Of a DNA stretch of 64,000 bases, positions 1-8,097 are shown in pieces. The stretch lies in NCBI RefSeq assembly GCF_025947145.1, contig NZ_CP109999.1, positions 2,108,001-2,172,000 of the forward strand, written 5' to 3'. Source of the DNA: Flavobacterium sp. N1994. Lineage in GTDB: Bacteria > Bacteroidota > Bacteroidia > Flavobacteriales > Flavobacteriaceae. The position numbers and the translations under genes are program-made. Positions within the stretch are counted from its first letter, which is position 1, and each line of letters opens with the position of its first letter. The notes under the pieces are model-generated. The model was given only the letters and a program-made list of their open reading frames with translations. It did not search any database and had not been told where the DNA came from.

Positions 1-1
1 A

Positions 2-595
2 GAATACCATCCGGCAAGAGATATGCAGGATACCTTTTTCATCCAAACCAATCCAGATGTTTTGCTGAGAACTCACACCTCATCCGTCCAGGTTCGTTAT
101 ATGGAAAACAACAAACCGCCTATAAGAACAATTTCTCCAGGAAGAGTTTTTAGAAACGAGGCCGTTTCCTCGCGCTCTCACTGTATTTTCCATCAAGTGG
201 AAGGGTTGTATATTGATAAAGACGTTTCCTTTGCCGACTTAAAGCAAACCCTTTTATATTTCACTAAAGAAATGTTTGGTAAATCTAAAATTCGCTTGAG
301 ACCAAGTTATTTCCCTTTTACAGAGCCAAGTGCTGAAGTAGATATTTACTGGGGTTTAAAAACCGAAACGGATTATCGTATCACCAAAGGTACAGGTTGG
401 TTAGAAATCATGGGTTGCGGAATGGTAGACCCAAACGTTTTGAAAAACTGTGGTATCAATCCTGAAGAATACAACGGTTTTGCCTTCGGTATGGGAATCG
501 AACGTATTGCTATGTTACTTTACCAAATTGGTGACATCAGAATGTTCTATGAAAACGACGTGCGTTTCTTAGAGCAATTCAAATCTAGCATCTAA
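2..595 (+). CDS. pheS: Phenylalanine--tRNA ligase alpha subunit, C-terminal part (5' end outside window)
   Basis: The alpha chain of the tetrameric PheRS, which charges tRNA-Phe with phenylalanine in the cytoplasm. The frame is open from base 2 and reads [13 protein letters not shown], the conserved PheS motif [10 protein letters not shown], so the ATG at 23 is internal and the gene starts before the window. About 198 residues of the class II catalytic core remain. They include the motif 2 region ([21 protein letters not shown]), TEPSAEVD, and the C-terminal motif 3 stretch [18 protein letters not shown] with its class II arginine. It ends two bases before the next ATG (598), so the two genes probably share a transcript. 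Identity is certain from the motifs. Confidence 0.97.
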   Translation, partial: EYHPARDMQDTFFIQTNPDVLLRTHTSSVQVRYMENNKPPIRTISPGRVFRNEAVSSRSHCIFHQVEGLYIDKDVSFADLKQTLLYFTKEMFGKSKIRLRPSYFPFTEPSAEVDIYWGLKTETDYRITKGTGWLEIMGCGMVDPNVLKNCGINPEEYNGFAFGMGIERIAMLLYQIGDIRMFYENDVRFLEQFKSSI

Positions 596-597
596 AA

Positions 598-1005
598 ATG
601 AAATCGGACATTACCATCCCAAAAGTAGAAAACGTATTCCTAGCCGCTGTGCAAGAATGGAGCGATGACTTCATGGAAAAGGTTTGGTATGTTTATTTAG
701 TAAACGATTCTGACTATGATTTAGACTCGGTAATGGTCGTTTCCCAAGCTTTTGGTACTCTTGATGGGGAAATGAAAAAAACGTCGCTCCTGCGCCACGC
801 ATTTATGCAAGTCCCTGCTGTATCTGTCGTCAAAATAGAAATGGTAGAAAAAAGTGTATTAAGGCTCAACAACGAGTTTATGGTAACTTACTTTATCGGA
901 AGTACTTTATACGATAAGAAATTCATCTTCAAAGCACAATCAATCACTCCTGATTATGTTGAAGAAGTGCCTATTTTATTTGTAGATGGTGTTATTGTGA
1001 GATAA
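598..1005 (+). CDS. Conserved hypothetical protein downstream of pheS
   Basis: A 135-residue soluble protein without signal peptide or membrane segment. It begins two bases after the pheS stop, so it is almost certainly co-transcribed and perhaps translationally coupled. The composition is alternating hydrophobic and charged, suggesting a compact beta-rich fold, and no catalytic motif is visible. I associate proteins like this with the position after pheS in flavobacteria, but I know no function. A direct role in tRNA charging should not be assumed from position alone. The ORF is well supported by length, codon use like its neighbours and tight spacing. Confidence 0.8.
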   Translation: MKSDITIPKVENVFLAAVQEWSDDFMEKVWYVYLVNDSDYDLDSVMVVSQAFGTLDGEMKKTSLLRHAFMQVPAVSVVKIEMVEKSVLRLNNEFMVTYFIGSTLYDKKFIFKAQSITPDYVEEVPILFVDGVIVR

Positions 1006-1009
1006 CGAA

Positions 1010-1237
1010 TTACTTCTGGTCATTGTATTCATTATTTTTTCTTTTCTCTCTCCAACTAGAATATCCTATTATAAAGATTCCAACGAATAAAAAGAGAACC
1101 AATTCTATTAGGAATTTTATAGAAAGAAAAGCTTCTGTGTAAGAAGTCCCATAACCTTCTATTGCAGTGATAATAATCGGCATAATAATACCAAATGGCA
1201 ACCCTTTTTTTAGTTGATATGTCCATCTTTCGTTCAT
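1010..1237 (-). CDS. Small two-helix membrane protein
   Basis: A 75-residue protein starting one base after the gpsA stop on the same strand, so probably the last gene of a gpsA transcript. Two hydrophobic stretches (about residues 14-28 and 40-59) would form two membrane helices. The C-terminal tail WREKRKNNEYNDQK is highly charged and probably cytoplasmic. No family is recognised. It converges on the gene ending at 1005 with only four bases between the stops. The tight gpsA spacing is the main support for it being real. Confidence 0.6.
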   Translation of the reverse strand: MNERWTYQLKKGLPFGIIMPIIITAIEGYGTSYTEAFLSIKFLIELVLFLFVGIFIIGYSSWREKRKNNEYNDQK

Positions 1238-1238
1238 C

Positions 1239-2234
1239 CTAGTCTAATTTTTCTGTTAGCTTTTTAAAGACTTTTTTGGCGTCTTTCCCTTCGTACAAAA
1301 TCTCATAGACAGCATCAATGATAGGCGTATTGGCTTTATATTCTTGATTTAATTTATAGGCACTTTTTACAGCATAATAGCCTTCAGCCACCATACTCAT
1401 TTCCATCATGGCTGATTTTACAGTGTAGCCTTTCCCAATCATATTCCCGAACATCCGGTTTCGTGAAAAAACAGAATATCCTGTTACTAATAAATCGCCC
1501 AAATAAGCAGAATTATTAATGTTTCGTTTCATCTTATGCACTTTGCGGATAAACTTTTTCATCTCGCGAATAGCATTACTCATAATCACCGACTGGAAGT
1601 TATCTCCATAACCTAAACCATGTGCAATTCCAGCAGCAATAGCATAAATATTTTTGAGCATCGCTGCATATTCTGTTCCAATAATGTCGTCAGAAATTTT
1701 GGTTTTGATATAGTTCCCCGCCAATACACCAGCCATTACTCTTGCTTTATTAGAATCGCCACAAGCAATAGTTAAATAAGAAAGTCGCTCCAATGCTACT
1801 TCTTCCGCATGACATGGACCCGTAATAACGCCAATGTTTTCAAAAGGAATATCAAATTTTTTATTGAAATGTTCTCCAACAATTAAGAACGTTTCAGGAA
1901 CAATTCCTTTGATGGCTGAGAAAATTACTTTGTCTTTTAAACTCACTGTCAACTTCTCCAATTCCGAACTTAAGAAAGCCGATGGAATAGCAAAAATAAT
2001 ATAGTCAGCATAAGCTACTGCTTCATTAATATCGCTGGTCAACTTCAATTTCTTGATATCAAACTCAACAGAACTCAAGTAATTAGGATTGTGTTTGTGG
2101 GTTTTGATGTGTTCAATCGCTGATTCATTGCGCATATACCAAGCAATTTCATCTAGATTGACACAAAGCATTTTTGCAATGGCTGTAGCCCAACTTCCGC
2201 CACCAATCACCGCAAATTTTGGAGATTTATTCAT
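1239..2234 (-). CDS. gpsA: Glycerol-3-phosphate dehydrogenase [NAD(P)+]
   Basis: Reduces dihydroxyacetone phosphate to sn-glycerol 3-phosphate, the backbone precursor of phospholipids; cytoplasmic. The N-terminal Rossmann motif AVIGGGSWATAIA (residues 8-20) binds the dinucleotide. GPCHAEEVA (139-147) and the catalytic lysine in MLKNIYAIAAG (K194) are family hallmarks. At 331 residues it has the usual length. A TAnnTTTG-type box (2257-2264, minus strand) lies 23 bases before the ATG. A small membrane protein follows immediately and may be co-transcribed. Confidence 0.95.
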   Translation of the reverse strand: MNKSPKFAVIGGGSWATAIAKMLCVNLDEIAWYMRNESAIEHIKTHKHNPNYLSSVEFDIKKLKLTSDINEAVAYADYIIFAIPSAFLSSELEKLTVSLKDKVIFSAIKGIVPETFLIVGEHFNKKFDIPFENIGVITGPCHAEEVALERLSYLTIACGDSNKARVMAGVLAGNYIKTKISDDIIGTEYAAMLKNIYAIAAGIAHGLGYGDNFQSVIMSNAIREMKKFIRKVHKMKRNINNSAYLGDLLVTGYSVFSRNRMFGNMIGKGYTVKSAMMEMSMVAEGYYAVKSAYKLNQEYKANTPIIDAVYEILYEGKDAKKVFKKLTEKLD

Positions 2235-2256
2235 GAATAGTCACATTTATAGCTAT

Positions 2257-2264
2257 CAAAAATA
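2257..2264 (-). promoter_or_regulatory. -7 box of gpsA
   Basis: The minus strand reads TATTTTTG, matching the Bacteroidota -7 consensus TAnnTTTG, about 23 bases before the gpsA ATG. No clear -33 TTTG is visible at the standard spacing. Confidence 0.45.
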
Positions 2265-2346
2265 CTGATTTTTAAACTAAATAATTCTCTTTTTCACGAA
2301 CAAAATCTATTACTCTTTATAAATCAATCTTTTGTGTTTTTTAATT

Positions 2347-2354
2347 TACATTTG
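2347..2354 (+). promoter_or_regulatory. -7 box of the NHL-repeat gene
   Basis: TACATTTG fits TAnnTTTG and lies 24 bases before the ATG at 2379. A TTTG upstream is too close (12 bases) to be a standard -33 element. Confidence 0.45.
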
Positions 2355-2378
2355 TATCAAGAATAACCATCAGAACTC

Positions 2379-3923
2379 ATGAATAAAATTACAATTTGTT
2401 TATTGCTTACCCTAAATCTTCTGCATTCACAAGCACCAAACATTAGCTATGTAACGCCAAATGTTTTCACTGTTGGACAAAGTATAAGCGCTTTGACTCC
2501 AACAAATAGTGGCGGAACTATCATCGCTCAAACTTTAGTTTCCACTTTTGCGGGTTCTGGAAGTGTGGGAGCTGCAGACGGTAATGGAATCTCGGCAAGT
2601 TTCAATTTACCAACGGTGGTTACTATTGATAGTCATGGAAATATTTTTGTAGTAGACAGAAGCAATCATAAAATTAGAAAAATAACCCCCGCAGGCGATG
2701 TCACTACTTTTGCGGGTTCTGGTGCGATTGGGTCTGCTGATGGAATTGGGAATGCCGCTACCTTCAAATATCCTGATGGTGCCGTTTTTGACTCTAACGA
2801 CAATCTTTTTATATCCGACCAAAGCAATCATAAAATTAGAAAAATAACTCCCGACGGAACCGTTTCTACTTTTGCAGGAACAGGTGTAATTGGAGCAACT
2901 GACGGGCCAGGAAACACCGCTCGCTTTTATTATCCTGCCGGAATGGCTGTAGATGCTAACGATAATATCTATGTTGCCGATTATGGGAATAATAAAATCA
3001 GAAAAATTACTACTGATGGAACCGTTTCCACTTTTGCAGGAACTGGTGTGGCAGGTTCGGCTGATGGAACGCTACTAACAGCGCAATTTAATGGTGCAAC
3101 TGGAGTATGTGTAGATGCATCTGGAAATGTTTTTGTTGCCGATTATTACAGTAATAAAATTAGAAAAATCAACAATCTTGGCGAGGTTTCCACTGTGGCT
3201 GGAACTGGAACTGCTGGCTCTAATGACGGAATGGGTGCTGCTGCCACTTTTTATTATCCCGCAATTGTTGCGATTGACAGTGCCAATAATTTATTCATAA
3301 CCGACGAACAAAACAATAAGATTAGAAAAATTACTCCCGATGGTATGGTCTCAACCTACGCCGGAACTGGGGTCGTTGGAGCTACAGATGGTGTGGCAAC
3401 GGTAGCGCAATTTAATTCGTCAACCGGAATCGCAGTGGATCATTCCAATACTATTTTTGTTTGTGATTATGGAAATCATAAGATTAGAAAAATCAAAACC
3501 TATGGCTTCTCCATTGCTCCTGCTTTACCAACAGGATTAACTTTTGATACTACAACCGGAATGATTAGCGGAACGCCAAGTGTCATCTCTCCTGCAACTG
3601 ATTATACTGTTACGGCTTCTAATCTTGATGGTGAAGGCTCTTATGTTGTAAATATTGCTGTGACTGCTGATCTTGGTGTGTCAAATTTTACTAGTACAGA
3701 TTTAAAAATTTATCCAAATCCAGTAACATCATTTTTGAATATCAGTACTACCGAAAACATAACTGAACTTAAAATAGTAAATCTTCTTGGACAAGAAATG
3801 CTTTCAAAAACCAACTTAACCTCAGAAGCTAAAGTAGAGGTTTCGGAATTAAAGAGAGGTTGTTATTTGGCTAAAATAACTATCGGAAATGGCATGAAAA
3901 CGGTTCGCTTTTTGAAGCAATAA
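2379..3923 (+). CDS. Secreted NHL-repeat beta-propeller nested in an Ig-like domain, with T9SS sorting tail
   Basis: A 514-residue exported protein. Residues 1-18 are a signal peptide (MNKITICLLLTLNLLHSQA). Residues 20-50 (SYVTPNVFTVGQSISALTPT) resemble the first half of a putative Ig (He_PIG) domain, and residues 375-432 (SIAPALPTGLTFDTTTGMIS) resemble its second half. Between them are six NHL repeats of about 55 residues, each ending in an NKIRKI-like motif, probably forming a six-bladed propeller. Residues 441-514 (DLKIYPNPV ... KTVRFLKQ) are a type A type IX secretion sorting domain, so the protein is expected to be secreted or surface-attached. Its ligand is unknown. It stands alone on the plus strand between gpsA and nadD. 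Confidence 0.88.
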   Translation: MNKITICLLLTLNLLHSQAPNISYVTPNVFTVGQSISALTPTNSGGTIIAQTLVSTFAGSGSVGAADGNGISASFNLPTVVTIDSHGNIFVVDRSNHKIRKITPAGDVTTFAGSGAIGSADGIGNAATFKYPDGAVFDSNDNLFISDQSNHKIRKITPDGTVSTFAGTGVIGATDGPGNTARFYYPAGMAVDANDNIYVADYGNNKIRKITTDGTVSTFAGTGVAGSADGTLLTAQFNGATGVCVDASGNVFVADYYSNKIRKINNLGEVSTVAGTGTAGSNDGMGAAATFYYPAIVAIDSANNLFITDEQNNKIRKITPDGMVSTYAGTGVVGATDGVATVAQFNSSTGIAVDHSNTIFVCDYGNHKIRKIKTYGFSIAPALPTGLTFDTTTGMISGTPSVISPATDYTVTASNLDGEGSYVVNIAVTADLGVSNFTSTDLKIYPNPVTSFLNISTTENITELKIVNLLGQEMLSKTNLTSEAKVEVSELKRGCYLAKITIGNGMKTVRFLKQ

Positions 3924-3924
3924 A

Positions 3925-4506
3925 TTACTTTCTATAAAACGCACTGCTGTCTATATATTCCCAAACTTTTTGAGGTAACATTGGCATCACATTCTTCTTG
4001 TTTTTAATGCTTTCGCGAATAAACGTGGAAGAAAGCTCAATGACTGGCGCTTCAACACGATGAATTTTATCGTGATTGATAAACTGCTCATCAATTTCTC
4101 CTGAATTAAGTCTAGGATAAACATAAATGTCATGGTTTGCTATAATCACTTCGTAGTTTTTCCATTTGTGTAACGAATTCAGATTGTCTTCGCCCATGAT
4201 TAAGGCAAACTCGTATTTAGGATACTTTTCTTCCAAATGAGCCAAAGTAGACACCGTATAATTAGGCTGTGGCAACTTAAATTCAATATCAGAAGCTTTG
4301 ATTTTGTTAAAGGCATCCGTAGCCAAAGTGACCATATGCAACCTTTGATAATCATCCAATAAAGTGCTCTTTTGTTTGTGCGGATTATGAGGTGTAACCA
4401 CCATCCAAATCTGATTCAAATCGGAATGCTCTGCCATGTGATTAGCAATAATCATATGCCCCACATGAATGGGATTAAAAGTGCCAAAATACAATCCGAT
4501 TTTCAT
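3925..4506 (-). CDS. nadD: Nicotinate-nucleotide adenylyltransferase
   Basis: Transfers AMP from ATP to nicotinate mononucleotide, giving deamido-NAD in NAD biosynthesis; cytoplasmic. The nucleotidyltransferase motif GTFNPIHVGH (residues 8-17) and the C-terminal LSSTFIRESI (the usual ISSTxIR motif) are both present. At 193 residues it has the normal size. It is the last gene of a minus-strand run yicC-gmk-nadD with 21-bp spacing to gmk, and its stop lies one base from the end of the convergent NHL-repeat gene. Confidence 0.95.
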   Translation of the reverse strand: MKIGLYFGTFNPIHVGHMIIANHMAEHSDLNQIWMVVTPHNPHKQKSTLLDDYQRLHMVTLATDAFNKIKASDIEFKLPQPNYTVSTLAHLEEKYPKYEFALIMGEDNLNSLHKWKNYEVIIANHDIYVYPRLNSGEIDEQFINHDKIHRVEAPVIELSSTFIRESIKNKKNVMPMLPQKVWEYIDSSAFYRK

Positions 4507-4527
4507 TCTATTGGTAACTACTAATTA

Positions 4528-5100
4528 CTATTTCTTAACAAACTCTTTCACCAACTCATAAGCCTCTGCCTTCGCCACATCTAAATCATAATTCTTAATT
4601 ATAATATCAAATTGAGGAGCTGTAGCCAATTCAACATGGGCTTTTGCAATACGCATATTAATTTTATCATCACTTTCGGTGGAACGTTCTTTCAAACGTC
4701 TTTTCAGTTCGTCAACGCTAGGTGGCTTAACAAAAACCGCTAAAGTCTCTAAAGGAAATTTAGACTTTATACGCAAACCTCCCGCAACATCAATATCAAA
4801 AATCACGTTCTTCCCTTTTGCCCAAATACGCTCTACTTCACTCTTTAAAGTGCCATAAAAGTTATCGCGATACACTTCCTCCCATTCAATAAAATCCTCT
4901 GCTTTAATATGCTTTTTGAATTCTTCTATAGAGATAAAATAGTAATCCTTCCCATGAACTTCTTCTCCACGAGGTTCACGCGTAGCCGCCGAAATAGAAA
5001 ACTCTAAATTCAGTTCTGGTTGTGCTAATAAATGCCGTACTATCGTGGTTTTTCCCGAGCCGGACGGCGCTGAGAATACTAATAATTTTCCTTTGTTCAT
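4528..5100 (-). CDS. gmk: Guanylate kinase
   Basis: Phosphorylates GMP to GDP with ATP in purine nucleotide metabolism. The N-terminal P-loop FSAPSGSGKTT (residues 9-19), the GMP-binding segment SAATREPRGEEVHGKDYYF (with the second glycine-to-alanine change seen in some homologues) and IDVAGG are all visible. At 190 residues it has standard length. It lies nine bases after yicC and is followed by nadD. The yicC-gmk pairing is widespread in bacteria. Confidence 0.95.
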   Translation of the reverse strand: MNKGKLLVFSAPSGSGKTTIVRHLLAQPELNLEFSISAATREPRGEEVHGKDYYFISIEEFKKHIKAEDFIEWEEVYRDNFYGTLKSEVERIWAKGKNVIFDIDVAGGLRIKSKFPLETLAVFVKPPSVDELKRRLKERSTESDDKINMRIAKAHVELATAPQFDIIIKNYDLDVAKAEAYELVKEFVKK

Positions 5101-5109
5101 GATTATTAT

Positions 5110-5970
5110 CTACAAAACATTTAAAACCTGCTCTTTTATTTTCTCTAATTCATCCTTCATCATCACCACCAATTTCTGCATTTCTGAATGATTCGATTTC
5201 GAACCCATAGTATTAATTTCTCTTCCCATTTCCTGAGTAATAAAACCCAATTTTCTTCCGTTGGCTTCTGTTCCGGCTAAGGTTTCTATGAAATAGTTTA
5301 GGTGATTTTCTAAACGAACTTTCTCTTCCGTGATGTCATATTTCTCCAAATAAAAAATCAATTCTTGTTCAAAACGATTCTCATCTACATTTTCTTTTAA
5401 CTCATCAAGCGCAGTTCTTAAACGGGTTTTTACCGTCTCCACTCTTTCGGCATCATACGAAACCGCATTATTCATCAACGTCATAATATTGGCAATGCGA
5501 TGCAAAAATTCTTTCTCCAAAGAAACTCCTTCGTCTTTACGAAACTGCACCATATTCTCTAAAGCTTCATCAATCACGGTTTGGATTTGCTTCCATTCGT
5601 TTTCGTCAATTTCATCGCGCTCAGTTTTTAAAGCATCGGGCATACGAACCGCCATTTTCATCAATTCGGTTTCATCGGCATTCGGAATAACCGCTTTCAT
5701 TTGAGCGATATAACCTTTGACTATTGGCACATTTATTTTAGAAGATGTTTCTTCGCCAGTAACCTCAACATATAACGAAAAATCGATTTTTCCACGTTCT
5801 AAACGTTGCGAAAGTTGGTTGCGTAATCCCAATTCCATTTCCCTAAAAACAGAAGGCATACGCGTGTTCAAATCCAATCCTTTGCTGTTAAGCGATTTAA
5901 TTTCTACAGTAATTTTTTTGGTGGGTAATTGCAAAGTGGCTTTCCCAAAACCAGTCATCGATAGTATCAT
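5110..5970 (-). CDS. YicC family endoribonuclease-like protein
   Basis: A 286-residue YicC/YloC protein. The N-terminal MILSMTGFGKA is the family signature. The C-terminal DUF1732 region carries EMGREINTMGSKSN, also diagnostic. E. coli YicC has been linked to RNA turnover as an endoribonuclease; the precise substrate here is unknown. It is the first gene of the yicC-gmk-nadD run, with a TATATTTG -7 box 21 bases before its ATG. Length and both end motifs are intact. Confidence 0.92.
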   Translation of the reverse strand: MILSMTGFGKATLQLPTKKITVEIKSLNSKGLDLNTRMPSVFREMELGLRNQLSQRLERGKIDFSLYVEVTGEETSSKINVPIVKGYIAQMKAVIPNADETELMKMAVRMPDALKTERDEIDENEWKQIQTVIDEALENMVQFRKDEGVSLEKEFLHRIANIMTLMNNAVSYDAERVETVKTRLRTALDELKENVDENRFEQELIFYLEKYDITEEKVRLENHLNYFIETLAGTEANGRKLGFITQEMGREINTMGSKSNHSEMQKLVVMMKDELEKIKEQVLNVL

Positions 5971-5990
5971 TGGTGTATTTTAATAGTCTT

Positions 5991-5998
5991 CAAATATA
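5991..5998 (-). promoter_or_regulatory. -7 box of the yicC-gmk-nadD run
   Basis: The minus strand reads TATATTTG, a full match to TAnnTTTG, 21 bases before the yicC ATG (5970). The next upstream feature is the inverted repeat at 6004-6069, so no standard -33 element can be assigned with confidence. Confidence 0.55.
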
Positions 5999-6003
5999 AG
6001 CAA

Positions 6004-6069
6004 AGTAATTAGTAATTAGTGAATAGTAATTAGCATCTTCAACAAGACTAATCACTAGTTACTAGTCAC
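6004..6069. repeat. Imperfect inverted repeat between EamA gene and yicC
   Basis: The left arm (6004-6033) is built of the tandem word AGTAATTAGT/AATTAGTGA. The right arm (6046-6069) is close to its reverse complement. RNA read from the minus strand could form a stem of about 20 pairs with several G-U pairs, overlapping the stop codon of the EamA gene at 6062. It may end or attenuate the EamA transcript. The same word recurs at 58277-58306. Confidence 0.5.
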
Positions 6070-6949
6070 TCTTCACTTTTTTGGTAACGAGAAATACCCC
6101 AACAAATATCAAAACAGCCGAAGCTACTTTTACCCATGTCAAATGATCTTTCCCTAAACTCATAGCAAAAACAGTGGCAAAAAGCGGTTGCAGATAGATA
6201 AAAACAGCTACCGTCGTGGGATTCAATTCGCGCATCGAAACTAAATTAAACAGATAGGTCAAAAACGTAGTAAACACTACTACAAAACCTATTTCCCATA
6301 GTATCATCGTTGGAATGGTTTCCCAATGAATGGCCTGATATTCGCTCCAACTAAAAGGCAACACCATCAACAACCCAAAAGTGTAAATCCAAGGCACAAA
6401 AGTAAAGGCATTGTATTTATCCATCAACTTTTTGACAATAATCAAATAAAAACCATACGAAACCGCATTAATAAACACCAACAAATTGCCCAAAGAAGCA
6501 TTAGTAGCATTCCCCACGGATTTACCATAAAGAATTAAAAAACCAGTACCGAAAAGTCCCAGCAATATTCCAATAATCTTGCGTGTTTTTATTCTTTCTC
6601 TAATGAGTATCGCCGATAAAATCATGACAATAATAGGAGCCGTCACCATAATCACCGCTGCCGAAATAGGAGAAGTGAAACTCAATCCTTTAAAAAAAGT
6701 TAGCATATTCAAAGCCACGCCAAAGAAAGCAGCCGCAATAATACGTGGAAAATCCTGTAGTTGAATCTTTTCTTTGGGTCCCAAAAAGGAAACCAACCAA
6801 AACAAAATCGTAGCACCAAAAACTCGGAGTAATATAAACCCAAAAGGCTTCACATAAGTAGGCATCACATCTTTAGCAATCGTAAACGAAACACCATAGA
6901 TTAACGAAACCATCATGGTGGCAAGGAGTGCCCAAGTTCTTTTTGACAT
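6062..6949 (-). CDS. EamA family (DMT superfamily) transporter
   Basis: A 295-residue integral membrane protein with about ten hydrophobic helices in two repeated EamA halves (roughly residues 6-140 and 148-290). It has the usual short charged C-terminus (KKVKSD). Members export small metabolites such as amino acids or nucleotide sugars; the substrate cannot be told from sequence. Its ATG overlaps the stop of the upstream ArsC/Spx-like gene (shared base 6949), so the two are translationally coupled. Confidence 0.88.
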   Translation of the reverse strand: MSKRTWALLATMMVSLIYGVSFTIAKDVMPTYVKPFGFILLRVFGATILFWLVSFLGPKEKIQLQDFPRIIAAAFFGVALNMLTFFKGLSFTSPISAAVIMVTAPIIVMILSAILIRERIKTRKIIGILLGLFGTGFLILYGKSVGNATNASLGNLLVFINAVSYGFYLIIVKKLMDKYNAFTFVPWIYTFGLLMVLPFSWSEYQAIHWETIPTMILWEIGFVVVFTTFLTYLFNLVSMRELNPTTVAVFIYLQPLFATVFAMSLGKDHLTWVKVASAVLIFVGVFLVTKKVKSD

Positions 6950-7302
6950 TAGCTCAATGCTTTTATAACTTCAATGATATTTTTTTGGCTGTTGCCAATG
7001 TAGATTTTCTCATCAATAATGAAAACAGGACGACTCAAAAAAGTATAATGTTCTAACAAATACTTCTTATAATCCACTTCGGTCAACGTTTTGTTTTTCA
7101 AATCCAATTGCTTATACAACTGCGCTTTTTTGCTAAATAAAGCTTCATAACTTCCTGAAAGTTGATACAGTTCCTCCAACTCTTGTTCCGTAATTGGATT
7201 TTGCCGAATGTCGTGAAATTGCAATTTATCGGAGTTGGGAAGTGATTTTATAATTTTACGACAAGTATCGCAAGAGGCTAGATAGTATATTGTATTGACC
7301 AT
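6949..7302 (-). CDS. ArsC/Spx family thioredoxin-fold protein
   Basis: A 117-residue protein when started at the ATG at 7302 (MVNTIYYLASCDTCRKI). An upstream ATG at 7398 would add 32 residues unlike the family and overlap the divergent DinB gene, so it is not preferred. The N-terminal CxxC (C11, C14) sits where ArsC/Spx proteins have their redox cysteines. SRPVFIIDEKIYIGN matches the arsenate-reductase-like RP segment. It could be a glutaredoxin-dependent reductase or a Spx/YffB-like protein; arsenate specificity is not supported because no ars genes are nearby. Its stop overlaps the EamA gene start. Confidence 0.82.
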   Translation of the reverse strand: MVNTIYYLASCDTCRKIIKSLPNSDKLQFHDIRQNPITEQELEELYQLSGSYEALFSKKAQLYKQLDLKNKTLTEVDYKKYLLEHYTFLSRPVFIIDEKIYIGNSQKNIIEVIKALS

Positions 7303-7371
7303 GAAATTTCTTTTTACAAAGGAAATCCATTTCCACTTATAATCTGTAATTTTATCAAAAAAATCAACGCA

Positions 7372-7827
7372 ATGGATACAACTTTCAACATCAATCAAAC
7401 CAGCAGAACCGTCATTTCAAAAATTGTAGAAAACCATACTTTAGAACAACTCAACACCATTCCAGAAGGCTTTAGCAACAATCTTATTTGGAACATCGCT
7501 CACGTTATCGTGGTGCAGCAAATGTTAGTCTACAACTTATCGGGCTTACCCATAATGGTTTCAGACGATATGGTAGCCAAATACAAACGCGGTACCAAAC
7601 CAGAACACAGCGTTACCCAAGAAGAAGTAGATGAAATCAAAACCTTGCTATTTGCTACACTAGAACAAACCAAAAAAGATTTCGCTAATAACATCTTCAA
7701 AAACTTCACCGAGTTCACCACCCTATCTGGCTACACCATGAAAACCGCAATGGATGCCATGGAATTCAACAACTACCACGAAGCCCTACACACCGGCATC
7801 ATGATGCAAATCCGAAAGTTTATTTAA
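7372..7827 (+). CDS. DinB family protein
   Basis: A 151-residue cytoplasmic protein of the DinB four-helix-bundle superfamily, many members of which are metal-dependent thiol S-transferases. N-IWNIAHVIVVQQ (about residues 42-54) and the C-terminal NNYHEALHTGIMMQIRKFI contain the histidines that form the usual three-His metal site (H48 and the two in YHEALHTG). The substrate thiol is not predictable. It is divergent from the ArsC-like gene, and a 21-bp tandem repeat array begins only five bases after its stop. Confidence 0.85.
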   Translation: MDTTFNINQTSRTVISKIVENHTLEQLNTIPEGFSNNLIWNIAHVIVVQQMLVYNLSGLPIMVSDDMVAKYKRGTKPEHSVTQEEVDEIKTLLFATLEQTKKDFANNIFKNFTEFTTLSGYTMKTAMDAMEFNNYHEALHTGIMMQIRKFI

Positions 7828-7832
7828 ATCAT

Positions 7833-8000
7833 TTAGGTTTTTCCTAAATTTTATTAGGTTTCTCCTAAATTATGTTAGGAACAAACAAAACCCAGTTAGG
7901 AACATCCTAAATTGTGTTAGGAACAAACTAAACCTAGTTAGGAACGTCATAAATTGTGTTAGGAACAAACAAAACCTAGTTAGGTTTTTCCTAAATAGAG
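7833..8000 (+). repeat. Tandem array 1: eight 21-bp units, TTAGG-phased
   Basis: TTAGG occurs at 7833, 7854, 7875, 7896, 7917, 7938, 7959 and 7980, each exactly 21 bases apart. Units 1, 2 and 8 begin TTAGGTTT.TCCTAAA. Units 3, 5 and 7 begin TTAGGAACAAAC.AAACC. Units 4 and 6 begin TTAGGAAC.TC.TAAATTGTG. Thus units alternate in the middle of the array, giving a 42-bp higher-order period. TTAGG and CCTAA form dyads within and between units. No start codon or plausible coding use; it fills the space between the DinB gene and the promoter of the trans-sulfuration enzyme. Confidence 0.93.
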
Positions 8001-8050
8001 CCCTTTTCACAACGCCCTCAACAGAGTGTTAAATCCAATCAAATGCGCTA

Positions 8051-8079
8051 TTGGGTTTCAAATAAACTTGCTACATTTG
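8051..8079 (+). promoter_or_regulatory. Promoter of the trans-sulfuration enzyme gene
   Basis: TTG at 8051-8053, an 18-base spacer, then TACATTTG at 8072-8079, fitting the Bacteroidota -33/-7 pattern. Transcription would start near 8086, which rules out the upstream in-frame ATG at 8026 and supports the start at 8098. Confidence 0.65.
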
Positions 8080-8097
8080 CTGACTAATTATTCTAAA

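Noticed and set aside
7833..8000. CRISPR array
   Set aside because: Units are contiguous with no unique spacers, and there are no cas genes in the window.
8026..8097. Upstream ATG of the trans-sulfuration gene
   Set aside because: The promoter at 8051-8079 lies inside this extension, and the family N-terminus starts at 8098.
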